NCBI RefSeq assembly: GCF_003054285.1 | Contig: NZ_QBKS01000001.1 | Location: forward strand, 1,054,001 to 1,118,000 | Direction of reading: 5' to 3' | From: Litoreibacter ponti | Lineage (GTDB): Bacteria > Pseudomonadota > Alphaproteobacteria > Rhodobacterales > Rhodobacteraceae | DNA: 64,000 nucleotides | In this document: positions 35,991 through 44,753 of the stretch, piece after piece | Layout: each line of letters starts with the position of its first letter | How positions within the stretch are numbered: the first letter of the stretch is position 1 | The notes under the pieces: model-generated | Seen by the model: the letters and a program-made list of their open reading frames with translations, nothing else | Database searches by the model: none | Told to the model about the DNA's origin: nothing | Program-made: the position numbers and the translations under genes

Positions 35991-38369
35991 GTGGTTGGTG
36001 AGAGCAAGATTTTAACGGTCTCGTATGGGACCTTTTCATGCACCCTTGAAGGGTTTGATGAACCGTTTTCGACGATGAAGGCGATCGCGGAGTATTTCCG
36101 CGACCTGGCTGCCGATGACCGCTACTTCGGCGCAGAGCCGCCGCAGCCGGACACCGAGATGCTGCATCAGATCGCAGAGCGTACGATCCAGCGCCGTGTC
36201 GCCGCCGAACTGGCGGAAAATGGCGTGATCCTGCGCCAGACCGAAGCTTCTGGAACAAGCGCCCCTGCATTGACATCCGACACGCCCGTTGCTGCCCCCG
36301 TGGCGGCACCGGTTGCAACGCCCCCGGCCCCTGAGGCTGGCGACGTGGCCCCGCAACAGATGCCGGCCCGCGCGGCAGAGATCGCCTCGCCCGGTCTTGG
36401 CGGTGGCAACACCGTGGCTGAGAAGCTGCAGCGCATCCGCGCCGTGGTGGCCCGCGAGAACGCAACGACCGCCTACAGCGAGGATCAGCACGCCGTGGCT
36501 TTCGCCCCGACCGATGATCCCGAAATCGAAGAGGATGCGCCGAGCGCGTTCTTCGACACGAGCGGTTCCGGCTTCGAGACGGACAATCCCGAGGAGGACG
36601 TCATTGAGACGCCCCACGTCGAAGCGGAAGCGGAAGCGGAGAGTGTGGACGCGGAAGAGACCCTCGTCGACACGTCCGAGGACACAATCGAAGATGTGAC
36701 CGAGGACGCCCAAGCTGAAGCCGAGGACGAAAGCGCCGATGTCAGTGACGCGGTCGAGGCCCCGGTGATGGACGGTGACGCCGTCGACCCCACCTCCGAC
36801 GAAACGCAGGTCGAGGACGAGGTGAAAGCCAAAGACGACGACGTCGTCGAAGAGTGTGCCGAAGATACGCCCGAGGCAGAGATGGCCGAGGACGACAGCA
36901 CCGCGCAAGAGGCTGAGGTCGAGACTGAGGACGACATGTCCGAGGTTGAGACCGCAGAGGACGAAAGCTCTGACGCGGATGCCGAGATCGGCGCCGAAGA
37001 TCGCGAAGCCGACGCACTGGATGAGGCTCCGACGCTGCGCACCAAGCCGCGCCGCCGGATCGTGGTCCAGAAAATCTCGCGCGCCGATATGGAAGCCGCG
37101 AAGGCCGCCAAGGAAGCCGAACTGCCGCCCGAACTGGAAGCAGAATTGATGGCCGAACTGGCCGAGGTCGAAGCGGAAGCTGAGGAGTCGGTGGAGGCTG
37201 AGATTGAAGCCGAGGTCGAAGTGGAAGCCGAAGTCGAGGTGGCAGCCGAGGCCGACGCGGAAACGGATGTCGCTGATGTGACCGAAGAGACCGCTGAAGT
37301 CGAAGCCTCAACCGACGTAGCTGAAGAGGTTTCGGAAACGGAAACCACCGAAGCGGAAGCCGAAACGGACATCGTGCCGGACGCTGAGGATGACAGCGAA
37401 CTGTCCAAGGACGACGAGGACGATATCCTCGCCCGCCTAAACGGCAGCCTGTCGGACACCGTATCCGAAGATACCTCCGATCCGGTCGAAGCGGCGGAAG
37501 CACCGGCGCAAGACGACAGCTCTGACGATGTGCTCAAGAGCCTTCTGAATGCGCAGTCGGATGCCGACACCGATGACGAAGTGGCCGAGGCCGAGACGTC
37601 AAGCGAGACCGACGAGGTCGCGGAAGCGGACACTCCGACGCGCAAGACGCTTGGGGCCGAGGCCGAGGATGACGCGATCGAGCGCCTGATGAGCACGACC
37701 AGCTCGCGTATCGATCACGACGAAAGTTCGGTGCGCCGCGCTTCCATCGCACACCTCAAGGCGGCTGTCGCCGCGACCAAGGCCGATGCCAGCATCGCCG
37801 AGGCCGCCGACAAACGCGAAGAGGAAGAGATGGACCAGTATCGTGACGATCTGGCCCGCGTGGTCAAGCCGACTCGTCCCAGCGCCAGCTCCGAGCGCGG
37901 CACCGACCGTCCCTCGCCGCTGGTTCTGGTCAGCGAGCAGCGCATCGATCGCCCCGAGGAGGCCCCGAAAGAGGCCGCCGCGGCCAGTGTCGACGTGCGT
38001 CCGCGCCGCGTGACCGCAGGCAACCTCGCCTTGCAGGAGGAAGAGGAATACGAGACCGAGGAAACCATCTTCGAGGACGCGGAGGGTCAGCTGACCTACC
38101 CCGAGTTCGCTGCGAAGATGGGCGCCCTCGAGCTTCCCGACCTGCTGGAAGCCGCCGCCGCGCATTACATGGTTGTGGAGGGTGCCGAGCATTTCACCCG
38201 GCCGATGCTGATGCGCAAGCTGGCGACGATCCAGGGGCCGGACTCGCCGTCCCGTGAAGACGGTCTGCGCGCCTTCGGCTCGCTCCTGCGCACCGGCAAG
38301 ATCGTCAAGACCGACAATGGCAAATTCGTGCTCGCCAAGGGCTCGCGGTTTGTCGACGAGGCCCACTAG
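35991..38369 (+). CDS. Very acidic low-complexity protein with conserved ends
   Basis: About 792 residues. N-terminal conserved block KILTVSYGTFSCTLEGFDEP, DTEMLHQIAERTIQRRV (1-75). Middle about 180-560 is overwhelmingly Glu/Asp/Ala/Val (EAEAEAESVDAEETLVDTSE-type repeats), likely disordered. The C-terminal block from about 690 (YPEFAAKMGALELPDLLEAA, YMVVEGAEHFTRPMLMRKLA) looks folded and helical. I know of no function. The start is uncertain: GTG 35991 follows a GGGGAGAAAGTGAG region and begins right at the conserved block; GTG 35964 adds nine residues. A good terminator follows at 38404. Confidence 0.75.
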   Translation: MVGESKILTVSYGTFSCTLEGFDEPFSTMKAIAEYFRDLAADDRYFGAEPPQPDTEMLHQIAERTIQRRVAAELAENGVILRQTEASGTSAPALTSDTPVAAPVAAPVATPPAPEAGDVAPQQMPARAAEIASPGLGGGNTVAEKLQRIRAVVARENATTAYSEDQHAVAFAPTDDPEIEEDAPSAFFDTSGSGFETDNPEEDVIETPHVEAEAEAESVDAEETLVDTSEDTIEDVTEDAQAEAEDESADVSDAVEAPVMDGDAVDPTSDETQVEDEVKAKDDDVVEECAEDTPEAEMAEDDSTAQEAEVETEDDMSEVETAEDESSDADAEIGAEDREADALDEAPTLRTKPRRRIVVQKISRADMEAAKAAKEAELPPELEAELMAELAEVEAEAEESVEAEIEAEVEVEAEVEVAAEADAETDVADVTEETAEVEASTDVAEEVSETETTEAEAETDIVPDAEDDSELSKDDEDDILARLNGSLSDTVSEDTSDPVEAAEAPAQDDSSDDVLKSLLNAQSDADTDDEVAEAETSSETDEVAEADTPTRKTLGAEAEDDAIERLMSTTSSRIDHDESSVRRASIAHLKAAVAATKADASIAEAADKREEEEMDQYRDDLARVVKPTRPSASSERGTDRPSPLVLVSEQRIDRPEEAPKEAAAASVDVRPRRVTAGNLALQEEEEYETEETIFEDAEGQLTYPEFAAKMGALELPDLLEAAAAHYMVVEGAEHFTRPMLMRKLATIQGPDSPSREDGLRAFGSLLRTGKIVKTDNGKFVLAKGSRFVDEAH
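36591..37500. repeat. Low-complexity GAxGxx/GTCGAx coding repeats
   Basis: Imperfect short repeats of GAAGC/GAGGTC/GCCGA units encode the Glu/Ala/Val/Asp-rich core of the acidic protein. The opposite strand gives a long spurious serine-rich frame because of the periodicity. Confidence 0.6.
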
Positions 38370-38403
38370 CCGGAGTTGCTCCTGGCTGGGCACCAACCAC
38401 GGG

Positions 38404-38443
38404 ATGGGGGAGACCGAAAGGCCTCCCCCATTTCGCGTTTTTT
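38404..38443 (+). terminator. Rho-independent terminator of the acidic protein gene
   Basis: ATGGGGGAG (38404-38412) pairs with CTCCCCCAT (38423-38431) around a GAAA-containing loop, followed by TTCGCG and six T (38438-38443). Confidence 0.88.
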
Positions 38444-38725
38444 CACAGCAGAAAACCCTCCGCGCGGTCTGGAACCGGCGAAGTCAGAGGTGCTCGGTAC
38501 TGATGTTGTTCGTTATGGTGGCGGCGCCGCCGATCGTGCGTATGCCGAACGGGATCTTATCCCCGCAATCCTGAAGCGTACCGGTGTTGCACGGATTGCC
38601 CTCGCATTGTGCCGGATGCCACCCGGCGCGGAGAGCCTGCAAACCCAGAATTTGACGTCGCGGTGGGGTATACCGAAAATTTCTTAACCGTGTCTGACAC
38701 CACAGTGCGCCACGCGATGCTGGGT
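38444..38725. other. Non-coding stretch between terminator and hairpin array
   Basis: No supported gene, RNA gene or promoter recognised. Short overlapping frames on both strands have no domain, no ribosome-binding site and atypical composition. It is the largest gap in this part of the window. Confidence 0.5.
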
Positions 38726-38776
38726 GCAAAACTATTGCAAAATAGTTTTGCTCAAAATTTTCCTTCAAAAATTTTG
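38726..38776. repeat. Two consecutive AT-rich hairpins (array C)
   Basis: GCAAAACTATT-GCAA-AATAGTTTTGC (38726-38751, stem 11) and CAAAATTTT-CCTTCA-AAAATTTTG (38753-38776, stem 9), separated by one base. Located just after the stop codon of the DUF2842 gene (38799, minus strand). Same architecture as arrays A and B, with unrelated sequences. Confidence 0.9.
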
Positions 38777-38798
38777 GCCCTGCCTCAAGGCAAGTGGC

Positions 38799-39020
38799 TC
38801 AATCCCGCGCGTCGGGATCCGCCTGCCCAACACCCTTGAAGATGAATTTGAACGGCAGGATCCAGCAAAAGCCTAGGCCAATATAGACCGCGAGCTCGAC
38901 CAAGAAACTGGGGCGGTCGAAGAGCGCCACCACGTTCAACGCCACCACGACATAGAGCGGCAGCCCCACCACAAGGATCACCAATGCCCAGCGTTTGCGT
39001 GCCTTGTAGCCCAGCGCCAT
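38799..39020 (-). CDS. DUF2842 small membrane protein
   Basis: 73 residues with two hydrophobic segments (WALVILVVGLPLYVVVALNVV and LAVYIGLGFCWILPFKFIF). The sequence pattern GYKARKRWALVILVVGLPLY is typical of alphaproteobacterial DUF2842. It starts 12 bases after the purA stop, so it is cotranscribed. Function unknown. Confidence 0.85.
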   Translation of the reverse strand: MALGYKARKRWALVILVVGLPLYVVVALNVVALFDRPSFLVELAVYIGLGFCWILPFKFIFKGVGQADPDARD

Positions 39021-39032
39021 GTCTTCACCTCA

Positions 39033-40328
39033 TCAATCCGCGAATGGGTCGGTCACGAGGATCGTGTCCTCGCGCTCCGGTGAGGTGGAAAGTAGGGCCA
39101 CGGGACAGTCGATCAACTCCTCGACGCGGCGGACGTATTTGATCGCCTCCGCCGGCAGGTCCGCCCAGCTGCGCGCGCCTTCGGTCGATTGCGACCAACC
39201 GGGCATGGTCTCGTAGATCGGTGTGCAGCGGGCCTGTTGATCTGCGGCCGTCGGCAGGTAATCCAGCCGTGCGCCGTCCAGCTCATAGCCCACGCAAATC
39301 TTCAGCTCTTCGAACCCGTCAAGCACATCGAGCTTGGTCAGGGAAATCCCTGTCACCCCGGAAGTCGCACAGGTCTGGCGCACCAGAACCGCGTCGAACC
39401 AGCCGCAGCGGCGCTTGCGGCCGGTGACGGTGCCGAACTCGTGGCCGCGCTCGCCCAGGCGCTGTCCGTCGGCATCGTCAAGCTCGGTCGGGAAAGGTCC
39501 CTCGCCCACGCGGGTGGTGTAGGCCTTCACGATGCCCAGCACGTAATCAATCGAGCCGGGGCCCATGCCCACGCCGGTCGCCGCCTGCCCCGCGATCACG
39601 TTCGATGAGGTGACAAAGGGGTAGGTGCCGAAATCGATATCCAAGAGAGCGCCTTGCGCGCCTTCGAACAGGATACGCTCGCCGCGCTTCTTGCGCTCGC
39701 CCAGCACTTTCCAGACGGGGGCCGCATATTTCAGAATCTCAGGCGCGATCTCGCGCAGCTTTGCGATCAGCGCGTCGCGGTCGATGGGCTCGATCCCCAG
39801 CCCCTTGCGCAGCGGATCGTGGTGCTGAAGCGCGCGATCCACGCGTGCCTCCAGCGTCGCCGCATCGGCCAGATCGGCCACGCGGACCGAGCGGCGACCA
39901 ACCTTGTCCTCGTAGGCGGGACCGATTCCGCGCCCGGTCGTGCCGATCTTCGTGCCCTTGGAGGCCGCGTCTTCGCGGGCGCGGTCCAGCTCGCCGTGGA
40001 TGGGAAGGATGAGCGGTGTGTTCTCTGCGATCATCAGCGTCTCGGGCGTGATCTCGACGCCCTGCTCGCGGATCGTGGCGATCTCGCCCACCAGGTGCCA
40101 CGGGTCCAGCACCACGCCATTGCCGATGACCGACAGTTTGCCACCGCGCACCACGCCGGAGGGCAGCGCGTTCAATTTGTAGACCTTGCCGTCGATGACA
40201 AGCGTATGGCCTGCGTTATGCCCGCCCTGAAAGCGCGCGATCACATCGGCGCGCTCGGATAGCCAATCGACGATCTTGCCCTTGCCCTCGTCGCCCCATT
40301 GCGCGCCGACAACCACCACATTGGCCAT
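39033..40328 (-). CDS. purA: Adenylosuccinate synthetase
   Basis: 431 residues. GTP-binding MANVVVVGAQWGDEGKGKIVD, FQGGHNAGHT, the GTTGRGIGPAYEDKVGRR loop (here IGTTGRGIGP), EGAQGALLDIDFGTYPFVTSSN and the C-terminal STSPEREDTI are canonical. It converts IMP and aspartate to adenylosuccinate. Complete and conserved; divergent from secG with a 144-base shared promoter region. Confidence 0.97.
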   Translation of the reverse strand: MANVVVVGAQWGDEGKGKIVDWLSERADVIARFQGGHNAGHTLVIDGKVYKLNALPSGVVRGGKLSVIGNGVVLDPWHLVGEIATIREQGVEITPETLMIAENTPLILPIHGELDRAREDAASKGTKIGTTGRGIGPAYEDKVGRRSVRVADLADAATLEARVDRALQHHDPLRKGLGIEPIDRDALIAKLREIAPEILKYAAPVWKVLGERKKRGERILFEGAQGALLDIDFGTYPFVTSSNVIAGQAATGVGMGPGSIDYVLGIVKAYTTRVGEGPFPTELDDADGQRLGERGHEFGTVTGRKRRCGWFDAVLVRQTCATSGVTGISLTKLDVLDGFEELKICVGYELDGARLDYLPTAADQQARCTPIYETMPGWSQSTEGARSWADLPAEAIKYVRRVEELIDCPVALLSTSPEREDTILVTDPFAD

Positions 40329-40472
40329 ATGCTCTTATCCCTTTGACGGAGTGAAACCCGCGCCCGTATAGCCGGGCACCCTCGCGGGGGAAACCCCGAT
40401 TTGGCGGGTTGCGCGAGGGTGCTTGCGCCATTACATAGCGGCGAAGCAGTCAGCAAAAGGCCCCCACGCCTC

Positions 40473-40829
40473 ATGGAAAACATCGTTCTCACCGTGCATC
40501 TGATCATCGCCCTGTGCCTGATCCTGATCGTGCTTATCCAGCGCTCCGAAGGCGGTGGCCTGGGCATTGGCGGCGGCGGTGGCGGCGGGGCCATGACGGG
40601 CCGCCCGGCGATTTCGCCTTTGGGCAAGCTGACCTGGCTTTTTGGTATTGCCTTCGTGATCACCTCGATCACGCTGACCATTCTGGCACAAGGCGGGCCG
40701 GGCTCTGTCGTCGATGACGCGGACCTGCTGCCGCCGGCCGCGGTCGAGGCACCCGCGGGTGACGCATTGCTGCCTCCGCCCGCGGCCTCTGGCACGGCAC
40801 CGCTGACGCCGCCGCGCGCGGACGAGTAA
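40473..40829 (+). CDS. secG: Preprotein translocase subunit SecG
   Basis: 118 residues. Two membrane helices (ENIVLTVHLIIALCLILIVLIQ and LTWLFGIAFVITSITLTILAQ) separated by the diagnostic QRSEGGGLGIGGGGGGGAM loop, then a Pro/Ala-rich tail (about 80-118), common in alphaproteobacteria. Auxiliary subunit of SecYEG. ATG 40473 has an AAAAGG site. Followed by a perfect 22-base palindrome and then pyrG. Confidence 0.93.
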   Translation: MENIVLTVHLIIALCLILIVLIQRSEGGGLGIGGGGGGGAMTGRPAISPLGKLTWLFGIAFVITSITLTILAQGGPGSVVDDADLLPPAAVEAPAGDALLPPPAASGTAPLTPPRADE

Positions 40830-40853
40830 ACCGCTCAATACACTACTAATTCT

Positions 40854-40875
40854 GGGCCTTCCCTAGGGAAGGCCC
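40854..40875. repeat. Perfect 22-base palindrome between secG and pyrG
   Basis: GGGCCTTCCCT and its exact reverse complement AGGGAAGGCCC form a 22-base uninterrupted palindrome 24 bases after the secG stop. There is no T run after it on the plus strand. It could be a 3' end structure of secG mRNA or an upstream element of pyrG. Confidence 0.8.
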
Positions 40876-41003
40876 ACATAATGTTGCGGGTCGCGGTTGC
40901 GGGACGGCCCCGAATCCTTTATGGCTTAAATCCCGTGAGTATGGGCATCTGAGCGCCCATTTCTTCGCACAAGACCAAGAAAATCACGGGGACCGATCCA
41001 CAC

Positions 41004-42647
41004 ATGGCACGATATATTTTCATCACCGGCGGTGTGGTATCTTCCCTTGGCAAGGGGCTGGCCTCGGCCGCCCTTGGCGCGCTGTTGCAGGCCCGGGGCT
41101 ATTCCGTGCGGTTGCGCAAGCTGGACCCCTATCTGAACGTCGACCCCGGCACGATGAGCCCGTTCGAGCATGGCGAAGTGTTCGTGACCGATGACGGGGC
41201 GGAGACGGACCTGGACCTTGGCCACTACGAGCGCTTCACCGGGGTTGCCGCGCGCAACACTGATTCCGTGTCGTCGGGGCGGATTTATTCGACGGTGCTC
41301 GAGAAAGAGCGCCGCGGCGACTATCTGGGCAAGACCATCCAGGTGGTCCCGCACGTCACCAACGAGATCAAGGACTTCATCGCCATCGGCGACGATGAGG
41401 TCGATTTCATGCTCTGCGAGATCGGCGGCACCGTGGGTGACATCGAGGGCCTGCCGTTTTTCGAAGCGATCCGCCAGTTTGCCCACGGGCGACCGCGCGG
41501 CGACTGCATTTTCATGCATCTCACCCTGCTGCCCTATCTGGCGGCCTCGGGCGAGTTGAAGACCAAGCCGACGCAGCACTCGGTCAAAGAGCTGCAAAGC
41601 ATCGGCATCGCGCCGGACATTCTGGTCTGCCGGTCGGAGCAGCCGATCCCCGAGAAAGAGCGCGCCAAGCTCGCGCTGTTCTGCAATGTGCGCCCCGAGA
41701 GCGTCGTGGCGGCGTATGATTTGCCGTCGATCTATGACGCGCCGCTGGCCTACCACAAGGAAGGGCTCGATCAGGCGGTGCTGGATGCGTTCGGCATCTC
41801 CCCCGCCCCGCAGCCGAAATTGGCGGTCTGGGAAGACGTCTCTGACCGGGTGCACAATCCCGAGGGCGAGGTGCGCATCGCCATCGTGGGCAAGTACACC
41901 CAGCTGGAGGACGCCTATAAGTCGATCAAGGAAGCCTTGATGCATGGCGGCATGTCGAACCGGGTGAAGGTCCATGTGGAATGGGTCGACGCCGAAGTAT
42001 TCGACCGCGAAGACGCGGCCCCGCATCTCGAAGGTTTTCACGCGATCCTGGTGCCCGGCGGCTTTGGCGAGCGCGGCACGGAAGGAAAAATCAAAGCCGC
42101 GCAATTCGCGCGCGAGAAAAAGATCCCCTACCTTGGCATCTGCCTCGGCATGCAGATGGCGGTGATCGAAGCCGCGCGTAATCTGGCCGGGCTGAAGGAT
42201 GCCGGGTCGGAGGAATTCGACCACGAGGCGGGCAAGAAACGCTTCACGCCGGTGGTCTATCACCTGAAGGAATGGGTGCAGGGCAACCACAAGGTCAAGC
42301 GCAAGGAAACCGACGACAAGGGCGGCACGATGCGCCTCGGTGCCTATAATGCGACGCTGGCCGAAGGGTCCAAAGTGGCCGAAGTCTACGGCACAACCGC
42401 CATCGAAGAGCGCCACCGCCACCGCTACGAGGTCGACATCGCCTACCGTGACGAGCTTGAGGACAAGGGGCTGATCTTCTCCGGCATGAGCCCGGACGGA
42501 CGCCTTCCCGAGATCGTCGAGGTCAAGGACCATCCGTGGTTCATCGGCGTGCAGTTCCACCCGGAGCTGAAATCGAAGCCCTTCGAGCCTCACCCGCTGT
42601 TTCGCGATTTCGTGCGGGCGGCCAAAGAAAACTCAAGGCTCGTCTGA
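41004..42647 (+). CDS. pyrG: CTP synthase
   Basis: 547 residues. Synthetase domain with MARYIFITGGVVSSLGKGL, SVRLRKLDPYLNVDPGTMSP, EIGGTVGDIEG; glutaminase domain with LGICLGMQMAV (nucleophilic Cys) and FIGVQFHPELKSKP (catalytic His/Glu). It makes CTP from UTP using glutamine. Stop overlaps the following TerB-like gene as TGATG. Confidence 0.97.
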   Translation: MARYIFITGGVVSSLGKGLASAALGALLQARGYSVRLRKLDPYLNVDPGTMSPFEHGEVFVTDDGAETDLDLGHYERFTGVAARNTDSVSSGRIYSTVLEKERRGDYLGKTIQVVPHVTNEIKDFIAIGDDEVDFMLCEIGGTVGDIEGLPFFEAIRQFAHGRPRGDCIFMHLTLLPYLAASGELKTKPTQHSVKELQSIGIAPDILVCRSEQPIPEKERAKLALFCNVRPESVVAAYDLPSIYDAPLAYHKEGLDQAVLDAFGISPAPQPKLAVWEDVSDRVHNPEGEVRIAIVGKYTQLEDAYKSIKEALMHGGMSNRVKVHVEWVDAEVFDREDAAPHLEGFHAILVPGGFGERGTEGKIKAAQFAREKKIPYLGICLGMQMAVIEAARNLAGLKDAGSEEFDHEAGKKRFTPVVYHLKEWVQGNHKVKRKETDDKGGTMRLGAYNATLAEGSKVAEVYGTTAIEERHRHRYEVDIAYRDELEDKGLIFSGMSPDGRLPEIVEVKDHPWFIGVQFHPELKSKPFEPHPLFRDFVRAAKENSRLV

Positions 42648-43045
42648 TGGCATTTGCAAGCTGGTTCCGTCGCCGGCCCGAGGCAGAGCCGCTGCCGGAG
42701 GTCACGCCAGAGTTGGCCCTTGGCGCGCTGATGGTGCGCATGGCCAAGGCGGATCACGACTACAACGCCGCCGAGATCGGCGTGATGGACAAGGTGCTGG
42801 CCGCGCAGTTCGACCTCAACCCGGTGGAGGCTGCGAAGATGCGCGCCACCTGCGAGCGGCTGGAGCATGACGCGCCCGACACCGACCAATTCGCCAAGCT
42901 GGTGCATGACAATATCTCCGTCGAGACGCGCCGCGCACTGATCAAGGCCCTCGTGGACGTCGCGCGCGCCGATGGCGTCGACCGGCGCGAGGAAAGCACG
43001 CTTCTGACCCGGCTGGCAGCCGAGTTGGAGGTCGGCGCGCGATAG
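42647..43045 (+). CDS. TerB-like (tellurite resistance/co-chaperone-type) protein, copy 1
   Basis: 132 residues with the all-helical TerB fold pattern: LALGALMVRMAKADHDYNAAEIGVMDKVLAAQF, then LVHDNISVETRRALIKALVDVARADGVDRREESTLLTRLA, the acidic ADG repeat positions typical of TerB. Start ATG 42647 overlaps the pyrG TGA, implying coupling. TerB domains in alphaproteobacteria often occur alone with unknown role; tellurite resistance is not implied. Confidence 0.85.
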   Translation: MAFASWFRRRPEAEPLPEVTPELALGALMVRMAKADHDYNAAEIGVMDKVLAAQFDLNPVEAAKMRATCERLEHDAPDTDQFAKLVHDNISVETRRALIKALVDVARADGVDRREESTLLTRLAAELEVGAR

Positions 43046-43159
43046 CGTGACCGTTGTGCAAAAGACAGCCTTCTTCGGGAACGAATTTTCCCTGTCTTGA
43101 CCGAGGGATAGCGGCGGCCTTAGCGTCTGCGGCAGCCTTCAGAGCGGAGCGTATCGCCT

Positions 43160-43453
43160 ATGCCCAAAGCCTATTGGGTCGCCCATGTCAGCGTCTCGGA
43201 CCCGGACGCCTACGAGAAGTACCGCGCCGCGAATGCGGCCCCGTTCGCCGAGTTCGGCGCGCGCTTTCTGGTGCGCGGCGGCAACCAAGAGGTGCGCGAA
43301 GGCGAGGTGCGCGCCCGCACGGTGGTCTTGGAATTCTCCAGCCTTGAGGCCGCGCAAGCCTGCTATGACAGCCCCGGCTACCGCGCCGCCCGTGCCTTGC
43401 GCGAAGACGCCTCTGATGGTGATCTAGTTATCGTCGAAGGCTATGAGCCCTAA
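43160..43453 (+). CDS. DUF1330 domain protein
   Basis: 97 residues, a dimeric ferredoxin-like alpha/beta fold family. MPKAYWVAHVSVSDPDAYEKYRAANAAPF, RFLVRGGNQEVREG and VVLEFSSLEAAQACYDSPGYRAARALRE are the family's conserved blocks. Function unknown. Lies between two TerB-like genes with gaps of 114 and 36 bases. Confidence 0.9.
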   Translation: MPKAYWVAHVSVSDPDAYEKYRAANAAPFAEFGARFLVRGGNQEVREGEVRARTVVLEFSSLEAAQACYDSPGYRAARALREDASDGDLVIVEGYEP

Positions 43454-43489
43454 CCTTTCAAATCCGGACAAAGCGCCTAGTTGTAGCCG

Positions 43490-43936
43490 ATGCTGAACGA
43501 TTTTCTCAATAGACTGGCGGGGAAGCCCGAAACCCCGAAAACCGCCGAGGACGAGCGACTGGCGCTGACCGCATTGCTGGTGCGGATCGCACGCTCGAAC
43601 TGGGACTACGCCACCACCGAGGTCGACACCATCGACCGCATCCTCGAGCGCCGCTACGGATTGGATGCCAATGCGGCTGCCGATCTGCGCCATGACGCCG
43701 AAGCGGTCGAGGCGCAGGCCAATGATACCGTGCAATTCACCCGCGCCATCAAGGACAACGTCGAGTTCGAGGACCGCGAACAGGTCATTGAGGCGATGTG
43801 GGAGCTGGTGCTCGCCGATGGTGTTCGCGACGCCGAGGAAGAAGGTATCCTGCGCCTGATCGCGCCTCTCCTGGGCGTCAACGACCGCGACAGCGCGCTC
43901 GCCCGCCAGCGCGTCGAAGCGCGGCTCAAAAGCTAG
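43490..43936 (+). CDS. TerB-like protein, copy 2
   Basis: 148 residues, paralogous in pattern to 42647-43045: LALTALLVRIARSNWDYATTEVDTIDRILERRYGL then TRAIKDNVEFEDREQVIEAMWELVLADGVRDAEEEGILRLIAPLLG. The ADG motif and spacing of the helices match. Twelve bases separate it from the next gene. The pair suggests local duplication with the DUF1330 gene between. Confidence 0.85.
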   Translation: MLNDFLNRLAGKPETPKTAEDERLALTALLVRIARSNWDYATTEVDTIDRILERRYGLDANAAADLRHDAEAVEAQANDTVQFTRAIKDNVEFEDREQVIEAMWELVLADGVRDAEEEGILRLIAPLLGVNDRDSALARQRVEARLKS

Positions 43937-43948
43937 ATTGGACAAGAT

Positions 43949-44689
43949 GTGATCGCCAGCTTCCCCATGTATGACCGCCGCGAGACGGCGGACGCCTATG
44001 ACAGGCTCTGGAAGCTGATGCGCGACCGCCTGCCGATGGAAATGGGCCTGCCGCAGCGGCTCACGCGCGACATCGACGATCTCGACGCACATTGGTGCGA
44101 CCCGGGGCTTGTCATCTCGCAGACCTGCTCGCTGCCCTTCCGCACCGGCCTGTCGGATGCCGTACAGCTGGTGGCCACGCCGGTTCTGGCGCTCGATTAC
44201 GACCCCGGTTTCTACAATTCGATCATCGTCGAGCGCAAAGGCGCGCCGCCGCGCGAAGGCGGCATGCGGGCCGCGTATAACTCCGCCGACAGCCAAAGCG
44301 GCTGGGCCGCGCTGGAGGAATACCGCGAAAGCCAAGGCCTGACCTGGGCCAAGACGCTCAAGACCGGCTCGCATCAGGCCTCCGCCCGGGGCGTCGCGCT
44401 CGGGCGCGCCGATATCGCCGCCATCGACGCGCTGAGCTGGCATCAGGCCAAGACCTGGGACGGCTACACCCGCTCGCTGAAGGTCGTGGGCACGACCTCG
44501 CCACAGCCGGCCCTGCCCTATATCTGCGCCAAGGGTCTTGATGCGGCGGAAATCCGCGAGGCGCTTGCCGGCGCCCTGCGCGCCATCGAGCCCGAGCACC
44601 GTGCGGCCCTGGGGGTGATCGGCCTGACCGACATCCCGGCCGAGCGCTACCTTGAGATGCCGCCGCCCCCGGCGGCTCCCGCCGCGTAA
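43949..44689 (+). CDS. PhnD-like periplasmic-binding-fold protein without signal peptide
   Basis: 246 residues. The order MYDRRETADAYDRLWKLMRD, LVISQTCSLPFRTGLSDAVQLVATPVLALDY, SIIVERKGA, MRAAYNSADSQSGWAALEEY, GSHQASARGVALGRADIAAIDALSW matches the phosphate/phosphonate-binding (PhnD-like) fold. There is no N-terminal signal (it starts MIASFPMYDRR at GTG 43949), so it looks cytoplasmic, unlike transport PhnD. No phn genes are nearby. Possibly a sensor or enzyme using the same fold. Start supported by homologue-like N terminus rather than by a strong ribosome-binding site. Confidence 0.75.
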   Translation: MIASFPMYDRRETADAYDRLWKLMRDRLPMEMGLPQRLTRDIDDLDAHWCDPGLVISQTCSLPFRTGLSDAVQLVATPVLALDYDPGFYNSIIVERKGAPPREGGMRAAYNSADSQSGWAALEEYRESQGLTWAKTLKTGSHQASARGVALGRADIAAIDALSWHQAKTWDGYTRSLKVVGTTSPQPALPYICAKGLDAAEIREALAGALRAIEPEHRAALGVIGLTDIPAERYLEMPPPPAAPAA

Positions 44690-44753
44690 CCCCGCCCCGA
44701 AAGCCATTGCAAACCCTGCAATTTTCGGCCCTACTGCGATCTTGTCGAACTGC

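Noticed and set aside
36485..37696. Serine-rich 403-codon minus-strand frame
   Set aside because: Produced by the GAx-periodic repeats of the acidic protein gene read backwards; no start signal and no domain.
38376..38768. Short frames on both strands between the acidic protein gene and the hairpin array
   Set aside because: They overlap the terminator and the hairpins, have no ribosome-binding site and no similarity that I recognise.
40926..42593. 555-codon minus-strand frame
   Set aside because: Exactly antisense to pyrG, which is fully conserved.
42647..43936. TerB genes as a tellurite-resistance operon
   Set aside because: No TerA, TerC, TerD or TerE homologue is present; isolated TerB domains have other, unknown roles.
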